Shown: positions 11,198 to 20,019 of the stretch, piece after piece
Layout of the letters: the number at the start of each line of letters is the position of its first letter
Position numbering within the stretch: position 1 is the stretch's first letter
Source of the DNA: CAWFLT01 sp963816795
Lineage (GTDB): Bacteria > Acidobacteriota > Vicinamibacteria > Vicinamibacterales > SCN-69-37
Length of the DNA stretch: 64,000 nt
Reading direction: 5' to 3'
NCBI GenBank assembly: GCA_963816795.1
Contig: CAWFLT010000014.1
Coordinates: forward strand, 1-64,000
The notes under the pieces: model-generated
What the model was told of the DNA's origin: nothing
Database searches by the model: none
Seen by the model: only the letters and a program-made list of their open reading frames with translations
Program-made: the position numbers and the translations under genes

Positions 11198-11234
11198 AAG
11201 GGGCCGAACGCTGGTATCCAGCGTTCGGCCCCTT
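11198..11234. terminator. Bidirectional intrinsic terminator between convergent genes
   Basis: A perfect 15-bp stem (11200-11214 with 11218-11232) has a TAT loop and two further A-T pairs at its base. It is followed by TTT on the plus strand and preceded by AA on the other side. It lies between the OmpA-like gene (ends 11159, plus) and proS (ends 11309, minus), so it can serve both transcripts. Confidence 0.85.
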
Positions 11235-11268
11235 TCGTTCTGTACTGCTGACGTTCGTGCTCTTCTTC

Positions 11269-11300
11269 GAGCTTGGGCCCTTGGCCTTGGGCGCTTGGCC
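11269..11300 (-). repeat. GGCCCAA-type short array after the proS stop
   Basis: On the minus strand the sequence GGCCAAGCGCCCAAGG, CCAAGGGCCCAAGC begins eight bases after the proS stop codon. It mirrors the array at 11160-11191, so the two arrays bracket the terminator as an imperfect inverted repeat. Confidence 0.6.
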
Positions 11301-11308
11301 TGACCGCG

Positions 11309-12768
11309 TCAGTACGCCTTCGCGAACCAGGCGCGCACGTCGGACGGCGCCGTTGCACTTGACGCACGTGGCCGTCGACGCGCGGCTGCGCGAGCGGAAT
11401 GTTGCGCAGCGTCGCCTGCGTTTCGGCCTTGATCGCCGCTTCACACTCCGCGCTCCCGCACCAGGCGGCGATGACGAACCCGGGCCGGCCCTCCATCGCG
11501 GCGGTGAACTCCGCCCAGTTGGCCGCCTCGGACGTGTGCTCCTCGCGAAACTGCCGGGCGCGCTCGAGCAGCGTTCTGCTGAATCTCCTCGAGCAGCGCC
11601 GGCACACGCGTGGCGAGGTCCGCGAACGGAATCGCGGCCTTCTCGCGCGTGTCGCGCCGGGCGGAAAAGACCTGCCCCTTCTCGAGATCCTTGGGGCCAA
11701 TCTCGAGCCGGAGCGGCACGCCGAGCAGCTCGTACTCGGCGTACTTCCAGCCCGGCGAGTTCTCCTCGCTGGCGTCGAGCTTGACGCGCACGCCAGCGCG
11801 CCGTGAGCTCGGCGCGCAATGGCCTCGGCCTTCGGCAGGACCGTTTCCTTCCAGTTGCCGCGCGGAATCGGAATGATGACGACCTGATACGGCGCGATGT
11901 GCGGCGGCAGGACCAGGCCGCTGTCGTCGCCGTGCGTCATGATGACGCCGCCGATCAGCCGCGTCGACACGCCCCACGACGTGGTCCAGACGTGCTGGAG
12001 CGCCTTGTCGCGCCCCTGAAACTGGATCTCGAACGCCTTCGCGAAGTTCTGCCCGAGATTGTGCGACGTGCCCGCCTGCAGCGCGCGCCCGTCGCCCATC
12101 AGCGCTTCGATCGAGTAGGTGCGCGAGGCGCCGGCGAACTTCTCGCTGTCGCTCTTGATGCCGTCGATGACCGGCATCGCGAGGTCGGTCTCGGCGAACT
12201 CCTTGTAGATGTCGAGAATCTTGAGCGTCTCTTCCTCGGCCTGGTCCGCGGTCTCGTGCGCGGTGTGCCCTTCCTGCCACAGGAACTCGGTCGTGCGCAG
12301 AAACGGACGCGTGACCTTCTCCCACCGGACGACGTTCGCCCACTGGTTGATCAGCACCGGCAGATCGCGCCACGACTTGATCCACTTGGCGTACATCGTG
12401 CCGACGATGACTTCGGACGTCGGACGGACGATCAGCCTCTCTTCGAGCTCCTCGTCGCCGCCCTTGGTCACCCAGGCCACCTGCGGCGCGAACCCCTCGA
12501 CGTGCTCCTTCTCCTTCATCAGCAGCGATTCGGGAATGAACAGCGGGAAGTAGGCGTTCACGTGGCCGGTCGCCTTGAAGCGCGCGTCGAGCAGCCGCTG
12601 GATGTGCTCCCAGATGGCGTAGCCGTACGGCCGGATGACCATGCAGCCCTTGACCGGCGAGTAGTCGGCCAGCTCCGCGCGGCGGACGACGTCGAGATAC
12701 CAGCGCGAGAAATCCTCGGAGCGTGGCGTGATTTCGGTGACGAATGCGTCTTTTTTCTGATCGGACAA
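11309..12768 (-). CDS. proS: Prolyl-tRNA synthetase, short (type 3) form (frameshifted)
   Basis: A cytoplasmic class II enzyme that charges tRNA-Pro. About 486 codons from MSDQKKDAFVTEITPRSEDF fit the shorter archaeal/eukaryote-like form that lacks the inserted editing domain. Class II motif 2 lies around FLRTTEFLWQEGHTAH, and the motif 3 and anticodon-binding region include SHNLGQNFAKAFEI and EIGPKDLEKGQVF. The C-terminus has a zinc-type CVKCNG segment and, after correction, ends AWFAKAY. Frame changes lie near 11795, 11575 and 11345. Its 3' end faces the OmpA-like gene across a shared terminator. Confidence 0.92.
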
Positions 12769-12803
12769 GAGGCCCTCGGATGCAGGTCAGCACTTCTGGC
12801 GTG

Positions 12804-14459
12804 TCAGCACGTGCTAACTTGACGAGCGTCGGCTTGACCGTGTTCTGTCGCCACGCGCCTTTTCCAGTGTAGATCGTCCCGGCTCGGGAAGTCGGCACGC
12901 GCGTGGGCGCCACGGCTCTCCTGCCGCGCGAGCGCGCCCGCACGATGAGCCGGCTGACGATGATCAGGCTCGATTGCCGCCAGCGCCGCGGCGTCGATGC
13001 CGTCGGCCCTGTGCGCGCAGGCCTCGTCGACGGCGGTCCACGCCGGATCAGATCGTCGCGAACGCCTGTGTCAGACCTGCGCCATCGCGAAACACTCCGG
13101 CGTGGCGCCACATCAGCTCGCGCAGTCGCGACTCGTCGGCCGGCACGGTGCGAGCCGCGACCAGTCGGTGGCGGGATCGTCGACACGGGCCGGTCCGGCT
13201 CACGGCCACGCGGCCGGCTCGCGTCCGTGGCCAGCATCGCCGTCGCGGCGCGGCCGCCGAAGACGAGGCCCTCGAGCAGCGAGTTGCTCGCCAGCCGGTT
13301 CGCGCCGTGAACGCCGGTGCACGCCACTTCGCCGGCGGCGAAGAGCCCGGGCAGCGTCGTGCGGCCGTCCAGATCGGCGGTGACGCCGCCCATCAGGTAG
13401 TGCGCGGCCGGTCCGACCGGCAGCCGGTCGGTGGCCAGATCGAGCCCGACGCGCCGGCAGAACGTCGTCAGCAGTGGAAAGCGCGCCCGCACCGTGCGGC
13501 CGGAAGATGCGCGAGCGCTGAGATAGACCGGCCGCCCCGTCCGCTCCGACTCGCGGACGATCGCGCGCGCCACGCGATCGCGCGGCGCGAGGTCGCCGGC
13601 CGCGTCGTACCGGTGACATGAAGGCCTCGCCGCGCTCGTTGATCGAGCCGGGCGCCCTCGCCGCGCAGCGCTTCGGACAGCAGGTAGCGCGGCGCGCCCG
13701 GCACCGCGAGCACCGTCGGATGAAACTGGACGAACTCGAGATCGGCGACGTCGCGCACCGGCCAGAAACGCGAGCGCGACACCGTCGCCGGTGGCGACGG
13801 CCGGATTGGTGGTGTCGCGAAAGACCTGTCCCGCGCCGCCGGTCGCGAGCAGCGTGGACGAAGCGCGCCGCCTCGACCAGCCGGCCGTCGCGGTCCAGGA
13901 ATCGGACGCCAGCGAGCGCGCCCGTCGCGCCACCATCACCTGCACGACGGTCGCGTGGTCGACGACCGTCAGCGCCGGCGGCGCGCCGAGCCGTGCGGCC
14001 AGCACGCGACCGATCTCCCGTCCGGTCGCGTCCGCGGCATGCAGTACGCGCCGCGACCGCGTGCGCGCCCTCGCTGCGTCAGATGCGGCCGTCCATCGGG
14101 CAACCGGTCGAACGCGGCGCCCCACCCGAGCAACTCGTCGACGTAGCGCGGCCCCTCGTGCACCAGGACGTCAACGGCCTGCCGGATCGCAGAGGCCGTC
14201 GCCGGCCGCGATCGTGTCGGCGGCGTGCTGCGCCGGCGAGTCGTCGGCGCCGACCGCTGCGGCGATGCCTCCCTGCGCGTAACCAGTGCTCCCCGCGCGC
14301 CGGGTCGGACTTGGTCAGCACGAGGACGCGGCCGTGCGCCTGGAGCGCAATCGCCGCCCGCAGTCCGGCGATGCCGCTGCCCACGATGAGGAAATCGGCA
14401 GCGAGTGGTCGGACATCAACGCTCGCTGCTCCACGTGTTTGCTCCGGGTGGTCACCCAT
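12804..14459 (-). CDS. nadB: L-aspartate oxidase (frameshifted)
   Basis: A flavoenzyme that oxidises L-aspartate to iminoaspartate, the first step of NAD synthesis. The N-terminal FAD-binding site reads ADFLIVGSGIAGLRAAIALQ. A second nucleotide-binding segment reads LLATGGAGQVFRDTTNP, and the C-terminal part has PAAHYLMGGVTADLDGRTTL and GLFAAGEVACTGVHGANRLA, which together are typical of NadB. The frame changes at least five times between about 14300 and 12900. In the corrected frame the stop is at 12804-12806. The start at 14459 (MGDHPEQ) is a choice; 14477 or 14495 are possible. It is divergent from aroB with only about 20 bases between. nadA and nadC are not seen. Confidence 0.85.
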
Positions 14460-14482
14460 CAACTTCAATAGAATCATGATCG

Positions 14483-15597
14483 ATGCGAACCGCAAACCGT
14501 CGCCGGGCCGCGAACGAGTCTCCGATTCGCATCGCCGTCCGGGCAGATCGCACCGCGTATGACGTCTTGATCGGGCCCGGCCTGCTCTCGGAAGTGTCGG
14601 CGTCCGTGGCCGCGTGGCGAGGCGGAACTGCCGCGGTCGTCAGTTGCGGCCCGGTATGGCGCCGGCATGGCCGCCGGTTCGCGGGCCAGGACGGCCGGGC
14701 GCCCGCTTCTCATTCGCGACGGCGAACGGGCCAAGACCCTCGCCACGGCAGAGCGCCTGTACGACGAGTTTGCGCGCCGCGGGCTCGATCGCGCGAGCAC
14801 CGTCATCGCGTTCGGCGGCGGCGTGGTCGGCGACGTGGCGGGATTTGCCGCCGCGACGTATCTGCGCGGCGTCCGACTCGTCCAGGTGCCGACGACGCTC
14901 CTGTCGCAGGTGGATAGCGCGATCGGCGGAAAGACCGGTGTCAACTTGCGCGCCGGCAAGAACCTCGTCGGCGCGTTTCATCCGCCGGCGTTGGTCGTGT
15001 GCGATCCGGCGGTGTTGCGCACGCTGCCGGCACGGGAGTTCCAGTCAGGCCTCTACGAAGTGCTCAAGTACGGCATCATCGCGTCGCGGCCGCTGTTCGA
15101 CCGCGTGACGTCACGGCTCGACGCCCTGTTCGGTCACGACCTCGCTGGAGCTCACGCACGTCATCGCGGAGTGCTGCCGCATCAAGGCGAGAGTCGTCAC
15201 CGAGGACGAGCGGGAATCCGGACTCCGCCGCATTCTGAACTTCGGACACACGGTCGGTCATGCCCTCGAGGCGCTGACTCGCTATCGACGCTTCCGCCAC
15301 GGCGAAGCCATCGGGCACGGCATGCGGGCCGCCCTCTGGCTCTCGGCCGAGCGCGGAACGATGTCGCGTGATGAGGCCGATCGGGCGTACGCCGCCATCG
15401 ATCGACTCGGCCGGCGGCCACCGGTCGGCGACTTGCGGATCGCCGATGCGCTGACCGCGATCGGGCACGACAAGAAGCAGGTCGCCGGCCGCCTGCACTT
15501 CGTGCTCGCTGACGGCATTGGCGCCCACCAGATCGCCTCTGACCTGACGTCCGTGGAGCTTCGAGGAGCGCTGCGGTTCCTGGGCCTTCGTCCGTGA
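14483..15597 (+). CDS. aroB: 3-dehydroquinate synthase (two frameshifts)
   Basis: Converts DAHP to 3-dehydroquinate in the shikimate pathway, using NAD and a metal ion in the cytoplasm. The NAD-binding region reads FGGGVVGDVAGFAAATYLRG, followed by QVPTTLLSQVDSAIGGKTGV and the family motif KNLVGAFHPP. The metal site includes NFGHTVGHALE. Length after correction is about 370 residues, normal for AroB. The frame changes near 14685 and 15145. The N-terminal arginine-rich stretch before IRIAVRADR is atypical, so the true start may lie a little downstream of 14483. It reads divergently from nadB. Confidence 0.93.
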
Positions 15598-15619
15598 GCT
15601 CGCCGCGCGGACAGTCCAC

Positions 15620-16147
15620 CTAGCGAATCCACCCGGGCGGCACGCCCTGCTTGCGAGCCTCGTTCTGGATATCCGCAATCGCCTTGCGATCGGTTTCGAC
15701 CAGCTTCTTGAGGCGATCGAGTTCCGCCAGTGCTCGCGCGATCTGCTGCCGCAACTGACCCTGCTGCGCCGGGTCGTCGCGATTGACGATGTCGGTCTGG
15801 AGGCCGTTGATCCTCGACTGCATGGCGTCGGCCAGCACCTTGTCACGCTCGAGCGCGTCGCGCGCAGACCTCATCCGATCTCGCCACGCCTTCTCGTCGT
15901 TCCTGTCCGCCGGCGCCGGCCCTGCCGCGGCCGCCGCCGGTAACGGAGCGGCTGCGCGCGTGTCAGCGGACGTGTCAATCGGCATCTCACGCGGCTGGCC
16001 GACATTGGTCAGCGTGGCGGTTGACGGGCGCGTCAACATGCGGCGGATCGCCTCCCGCTGGCCGGCCTCGCCGAGGCTCCCCGACGTCGCCGCCAACCAG
16101 GTAATGAACGCAACGACAATCGCCGGACTCTGCCACAAGGACGTCAT
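15620..16147 (-). CDS. Hypothetical coiled-coil protein at the end of the minor-pilin operon
   Basis: A 175-residue protein with an N-terminal hydrophobic segment (IVVAFITWLAATSG), a proline/alanine-rich linker (about 65-82), and a long charged helix predicted to coil (about 85-165). That helix contains RDDPAQQGQLRQQIARALAE. It ends in a conserved-looking GVPPGWIR tail. Its ATG overlaps the stop of the PilX-like gene (ATGA at 16144-16147), so it is translated with the minor pilins. Proteins of this shape occur beside pilus genes in Acidobacteriota as I remember, but no function is known to me. It may be an inner-membrane or periplasmic accessory factor. Confidence 0.75.
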   Translation of the reverse strand: MTSLWQSPAIVVAFITWLAATSGSLGEAGQREAIRRMLTRPSTATLTNVGQPREMPIDTSADTRAAAPLPAAAAAGPAPADRNDEKAWRDRMRSARDALERDKVLADAMQSRINGLQTDIVNRDDPAQQGQLRQQIARALAELDRLKKLVETDRKAIADIQNEARKQGVPPGWIR

Positions 16148-16803
16148 CTCACTTCCCTCCAGGAAACGATTTGCACGTCGGCGGCGGTCCCCGTGCCCGC
16201 CGCTGGCCGGCCGAGCATCGCCTCAATCGCGCGCATGGACCCGCCCGGTCCCATCGCGCGCGCCATCAACATCAGCCGCCCGTTTGCCTCGATGACAGGA
16301 TTGCCATCGGTTTCGGCAGAATCGTCAGCGACCCACACCGCGACGTACGGCCGGGCGGCGAGAAACACCGCGGGCGCCAGGTCGGACAGAAGACCGTGCG
16401 CGAACAGAGCCCAGCGTGGGTTGTTCGCGCCGAGTCCGAACGCCGCATCAGAGGCGGCTTGAATCTCCGTCGTCATCGCGCCGAGATCGATGGCGTCGCC
16501 GGAGGGCAAGATCGGTGTCAGCGTGGCGCCAACGAGCACCGAGCGTGCGGCGCCCGACAAGATGGCCGACCAGTCGGGCACGCCGCGGACCTCCGCGGTC
16601 GCAAACTCGATGGCGGCGTCCGCCGCGTAACGCGCTTCGGTGCCGACGCGAAAGTTGGCTGCCGCCGCGATCTCAGTCGTGCTCAGCGAGGCGACGCCAA
16701 GACCGAGCGCGCCAAGGAGCGCCGTGGCCAGCAGCGCCAGCACAATGGCTGCGCCGCTATCACGCGGCACGGGTGTCCGACATCTCGTCAATGCGGGCGT
16801 CAT
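16144..16803 (-). CDS. PilX-like minor pilin / pilus assembly protein
   Basis: A 219-residue protein whose N-terminus (DSGAAIVLALLATALLGALG, then LGVASLSTTEI) resembles PilX, which has a hydrophobic pilin-like helix and joins the minor pilin complex that primes type IV pilus assembly. A globular domain of about 180 residues follows, rich in small residues, with AADAAIEFATAEVR near residue 62. It begins one base after the PilW-like stop and overlaps the next gene by four bases, so these genes form one operon. Without a GFTLIE-type cleavage site the assignment rests on helix shape and position. Confidence 0.75.
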   Translation of the reverse strand: MTPALTRCRTPVPRDSGAAIVLALLATALLGALGLGVASLSTTEIAAAANFRVGTEARYAADAAIEFATAEVRGVPDWSAILSGAARSVLVGATLTPILPSGDAIDLGAMTTEIQAASDAAFGLGANNPRWALFAHGLLSDLAPAVFLAARPYVAVWVADDSAETDGNPVIEANGRLMLMARAMGPGGSMRAIEAMLGRPAAGTGTAADVQIVSWREVR

Positions 16804-16804
16804 A

Positions 16805-17875
16805 TCAGCGGCCCAAATTCAAGTTGCGCGGCGAGATGTCAATCGTCAGCCGATAGTCCGGCAGAAGACGCCGGGCGTCCCGGCTCAGGCCGGGCACCAG
16901 GTACTCGGTGCCGGTCCCGCGAAGACCAGCGAGTGCCGCCTGGATCCGGAGCTTCAACCTGACCTGGCGGATCCGCAGCAGGTCGGCGTCGAACACATTG
17001 CCGCCAGCCCCACACCATGGGCCGTCAGACAGCATCGTCAATGGAAGAGGTGCCAGCGATGCGCCGGCCGTCGGCAGCCAGGCCAGACCAGCGACCGGTG
17101 ACCCGGCGGCGTCGTAGAGGCAGTTGGCGATACCAATCGCAGGCTTCGGTGCCGTGGGGGGTGCCGGCTCGCCGAAATACTCGAACTCGAGACTGACCAC
17201 GTTGTCGACCACCGGCACGTCGGTGCGGTCGCCATCGTAGTGACGCAACTGCCGCTGCGACGCGTCGAAGTAGTACGTGTGGAGCTCTGCCTCGACGATC
17301 GAGGCGTCAGTCGAGTACGCAGGACCCGCCGGCGAACCCAGATGGAGCAGATCCGCGACTGGAGCGCGAACGCCGGTCAGCTTGAAGAAGTCGAAGGCGC
17401 CGGCGCCATCGAACACGAGGGCCGTGGCGCCAGCTTGCAGGCCGCAGAGGTCTCGGCCGATGGGACAGTTCGGCAACGGATCGACATCGAGAATCAGCGA
17501 GCCTGCAGGCAGCCCCGTGCCGAGCGTCGATTGCGCTCCGCGGTCGCGCGCGTACGCGACGGTGATGACATCCGGCCGTGCGACCGTCGCAGGATCTGCA
17601 GCCGTCAGTCCGAGACGCCGGGGCACCACCGGCGGCAGCTGCCGATACAGCGGCCCGGCCTCGGCGCCGGCCGTGGCGCCGGCGCCAGCCTGGGCGAGGT
17701 CGCGCAGCAGCGCATCGACACCGACGCGGGCACGCTGTTGCATGTCGAGCGCCTCGGGCTGCTTCTGAGCGATGTACGAATCTGCATGGACAAAGGAGAA
17801 GACGGCGCCACTGACACCCAGCGTGAGGACAACTGCCACGAGCGCTTCGATCAGCGAGAAGCCTCGGTCGTTCAC
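16805..17875 (-). CDS. PilW-like minor pilin
   Basis: A prepilin with the class III signal NDRGFSLIEALVAVVLTLG: cleavage after glycine, then phenylalanine and glutamate at position 5. About 355 residues in all, with a large C-terminal domain containing DVDPLPNCPIGRDLCG and a final DYRLTIDISPRNLNLGR. PilW proteins sit in the pilus-tip or priming complex and are processed by PilD. I place the start at the GTG at 17873-17875, which overlaps the corrected stop of the PilV-like gene (GTGA). In this sequence the two genes run together in one frame. An ATG at 17902 is an alternative start. Confidence 0.8.
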   Translation of the reverse strand: MNDRGFSLIEALVAVVLTLGVSGAVFSFVHADSYIAQKQPEALDMQQRARVGVDALLRDLAQAGAGATAGAEAGPLYRQLPPVVPRRLGLTAADPATVARPDVITVAYARDRGAQSTLGTGLPAGSLILDVDPLPNCPIGRDLCGLQAGATALVFDGAGAFDFFKLTGVRAPVADLLHLGSPAGPAYSTDASIVEAELHTYYFDASQRQLRHYDGDRTDVPVVDNVVSLEFEYFGEPAPPTAPKPAIGIANCLYDAAGSPVAGLAWLPTAGASLAPLPLTMLSDGPWCGAGGNVFDADLLRIRQVRLKLRIQAALAGLRGTGTEYLVPGLSRDARRLLPDYRLTIDISPRNLNLGR

Positions 17876-18430
17876 GACCCCATCCCCTTGCCGCGTCCTC
17901 ATCGTCGCCAGCAATGCTTCGTCTGGGAATCGCCGGCGGGGGCCGCCGGCCGCAGAGGCCTGCAGATCACGACGAACGGTCGTGACCAACACTTGGAGCA
18001 GCAGCGTGTCTGGATCGGCGGGTAGCGGATCGACACTCCACCGACGGATGAAGACCGTCCCCGCCGCGAGGCCCGGTCCACTTCCGATCCAGCGGCCACT
18101 TGCGTCGAGATAATCCACATAACCGGGCGTGTCCGTCGCGAGCGTGCCAGCAGGCGCCGGTCTCAAGCCCGGCCCGGAGGCAGTGGCAGGATCGACGCTG
18201 AGATCGGTAAACGTATCGCTCACGGCGAGCCCGCCGGCAGCGAATCCCCACGTCAGCGATCGCAGTGCTTCGAGCTTCTGGATCGCCAGCGCAATGGCGG
18301 AGGTCTGGTGCCGGGCACTCTGCGCCGCGAGAGACGACGCGACGAAGAGCTGCGCCACGCCGGTGGCGATCATCGCCACCAGCAGCATCGCCACCAGGAC
18401 TTCGACCAGCGTGAAGCCTGCCTCGCGCAC
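17872..18430 (-). CDS. PilV-like minor pilin (stop lost in this sequence)
   Basis: A prepilin starting with GTG at 18430 behind GGGAGGG. It reads VREAGFTLVEVLVAMLLVAM, a class III prepilin signal with glutamate at position 5 of the mature protein. The body is about 180 residues and ends DEALLATMRTRQ. As sequenced, the frame continues into the PilW-like gene. Removing one G from the GGGG run near 17885 gives the end QGMGS and a TGA at 17872-17874 that overlaps the next GTG. I take this as the true arrangement. First gene of the minor-pilin operon, next to a repeat-rich region. Confidence 0.78.
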
Positions 18431-18494
18431 ACCCTCCCTACTGCAACTCCCGATCCACGTTCTCGCGCGGCGGCTCGCAGGCACGCACGAAAGT

Positions 18495-18547
18495 TCGTGC
18501 AGAAACTGCGTACCTGTTCGCGCAAAGCGATCGCAGTTTCTGCACGA
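18495..18547. repeat. 16-bp perfect inverted repeat (hairpin)
   Basis: TCGTGCAGAAACTGCG at 18495-18510 pairs exactly with 18532-18547 across a 21-base loop. A shorter palindrome (GCACGAA, two bases, TTCGTGC) overlaps its left arm at 18485-18500. It may be a transcript end or an insertion-element end; it abuts array A. Confidence 0.75.
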
Positions 18548-18549
18548 CA

Positions 18550-18675
18550 GAAGTTCGGAGTGAAGGGCGCGGGAAGTTCGGAGTGAAACGGGCGCTTGAA
18601 GTACGGAGTGAAACGCGCGGGAGGTTCGGAGTGAACAGCGCTTGAAGTACGGAGTGAAACGCGCGGGAAGTTCGG
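18550..18675 (+). repeat. 23-bp tandem array A (GAAGTNCGGAGTGAA units)
   Basis: Five units and a partial one start at 18550, 18573, 18598, 18621, 18644 and 18667; the second is 25 bases and the others 23. The core is GAAGTACGGAGTGAA, with a variable GC-rich tail. It is inverted relative to array B. Confidence 0.85.
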
Positions 18676-18834
18676 CGCCAAGCGTGGCCGCGCTCGAGGC
18701 CCCACGGCCCTGCCGCAACTCGTCCAAGGCCGCCTGCGCGGCATCGGCACTGGCCGCGCGTATAGACCGGGCGCAGCGCGAATCCCCAGGGTTCGTCGCG
18801 CGTGCCGTCCGACCGCATCGCGAGGGCGAGATCG

Positions 18835-19071
18835 CGACGCGCTTCGCACTGATGCCGTTGCGGTGATTGGTGGTGGCGTCCGGTTTGGTCCCGCCCGGCG
18901 GATACCCCAGGTGGTAGCTGAGCTCGCCGCCGAGCATCCGCTCCATCAGCGCTTTCTTCAGCCGGCGCCGGCGGCGTCGATGTCTTCGACCGTCATCGGC
19001 CGATCCGGCGCGAAGTGGTCCAGGATTTCGTCAGGAACGGGCGCCAGTCGCTCGCGCTCCACGCCGCTCAT
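18835..19071 (-). pseudogene. IS256/Mutator-family transposase, N-terminal remnant
   Basis: Reading from an ATG at 19071, MSGVERERLAPVPDEILDHF leads, after a frame change near 18970, into LKKALMERMLGGELSYHLGY and then PPGGTKPDATTNHRNGISAK. This is the familiar N-terminal region of IS256-type transposases (conserved ERMLGGEL, HLGY and NHRNG). About 80 residues remain of roughly 400; the catalytic DDE domain is gone, and downstream codons turn into unrelated sequence. It lies between the two inverted arrays and shows that an insertion element once landed here. Confidence 0.75.
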
Positions 19072-19089
19072 CGCCTTCCTCCGTATCAG

Positions 19090-19248
19090 GCACTTCCCGT
19101 ACTCAAACGCTCTTCACTCCGTACTTCAAGCGCCCTTCACTCCGTACTTCACGCGCGCTTCACTCCGTACTTCAAGCGCCCTTCACCCCGTACCTCAAGC
19201 GCCCTTCACTCCGCACTTCCCGCGCCCTTCACTCCGTCCCTCGCGCCC
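19090..19248 (-). repeat. 23-bp tandem array B, inverted relative to array A
   Basis: Units on the plus strand are TTCACTCCGTACTTC plus an eight-base tail. They start at 19113, 19136, 19159, 19182, 19205 and 19228, with a degenerate unit at 19090-19112. The array ends at the base before the prepilin peptidase stop codon (19249-19251), so it lies in that gene's 3' region. Together with array A it could fold into a long stem. Confidence 0.87.
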
Positions 19249-20019
19249 TTAACGATAGAGCTGCATATACCACGCGAACAGCGGCGTGCCGACCAGCGAG
19301 GCGGCGAAGGCGCCGAGCGCGAGGAACGTCCCGAACGGCAGCTTGCTGGCGAGCGTCCGCCCGGCGATCGCGATGAGGGTGAGGCCAATGACCGCGCCCG
19401 CAAGACTGGCGAGAAAGAGCACGACCAGCACCTGTTGCCAGCCGAGAAACGCGCCGATCATCGCCAGCATCTTGACGTCGCCGAGGCCCATGGCGTCGAC
19501 GCCCCTCATCCGCTGCCACAGCCACCGGATGCCGTAAGGAATCGCCGCGCCGAGGGCCGCGCCTATGAGCGACGCCGCGAGTCCCGGCGGCAACCAGATG
19601 CTGGCCACGACACCAAACACGATACCGGGCAGCGTCAGCTTGTCCGGGAGTCGCATCGTTTCGAGGTCGGTGCCGAACAGCGCGATAAGAAGCGCGGTGA
19701 ACACCAGTCGCACCGCCAGCAGGGGCCAGTCCTCGCCCACGGCGATGCCTTGCAGCACGAACGCCGCGCTGGTGACGATCTCGACGATGGGGTACCGCAC
19801 GCTGATGCGAAGGTGGCAGGTGCGGCACTTGCCGCCAAGGACGAGATAACTGACGACGGGGATGTTGTCGTACCACGCGATCGGCGTCTTGCAGCGCGGA
19901 CAATGCGACGGAGGCTGGACGACCGACTGGCCGGCTGGAATCCGGCCGATGCAGACATTCAGAAAACTGCCAATCATCAGGCCGAAGATCGCGAGAACGG
20001 CGAGCTCGACGGGCGCCAT
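19249..20019 (-). CDS. pilD: Type IV prepilin peptidase / N-methyltransferase
   Basis: A 256-residue inner-membrane aspartic protease that cleaves prepilin leaders and methylates the new N-terminal phenylalanine. The N-terminal domain begins LAIFGLMIGSFLNVCIGRIP and has a CPRC/CRTC four-cysteine zinc motif. The catalytic aspartates are in GTDLETMRLPD and MGLGDVKMLA. Seven to eight membrane spans fit the family. It starts directly at the stop of the TPR gene (TGAATG), so it belongs to an operon with an ABC transporter and a VKOR-DsbA protein rather than with the other pilus genes. The 23-bp array begins after its stop. Confidence 0.93.
   Translation of the reverse strand: MAPVELAVLAIFGLMIGSFLNVCIGRIPAGQSVVQPPSHCPRCKTPIAWYDNIPVVSYLVLGGKCRTCHLRISVRYPIVEIVTSAAFVLQGIAVGEDWPLLAVRLVFTALLIALFGTDLETMRLPDKLTLPGIVFGVVASIWLPPGLAASLIGAALGAAIPYGIRWLWQRMRGVDAMGLGDVKMLAMIGAFLGWQQVLVVLFLASLAGAVIGLTLIAIAGRTLASKLPFGTFLALGAFAASLVGTPLFAWYMQLYR

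Larger units (their letters stand above)
18431..19248. other. Repeat-rich region without an intact gene
   Basis: These 818 bases separate the minor-pilin operon from the prepilin peptidase gene. They hold a 16-bp perfect inverted repeat (18495-18547), two inverted arrays of a 23-bp repeat (18550-18675 and 19090-19248) and an IS256-type transposase remnant between them. Confidence 0.7.

Noticed and set aside
16805..18946. A single 713-residue protein
   Set aside because: It merges PilV- and PilW-like prepilins with upstream array and transposase sequence; two prepilin signals and an arginine/serine-rich start show that it is an artefact of a lost stop.
18550..19248. CRISPR array
   Set aside because: The 23-bp units are directly adjacent with no unique spacers, and no cas genes are present.
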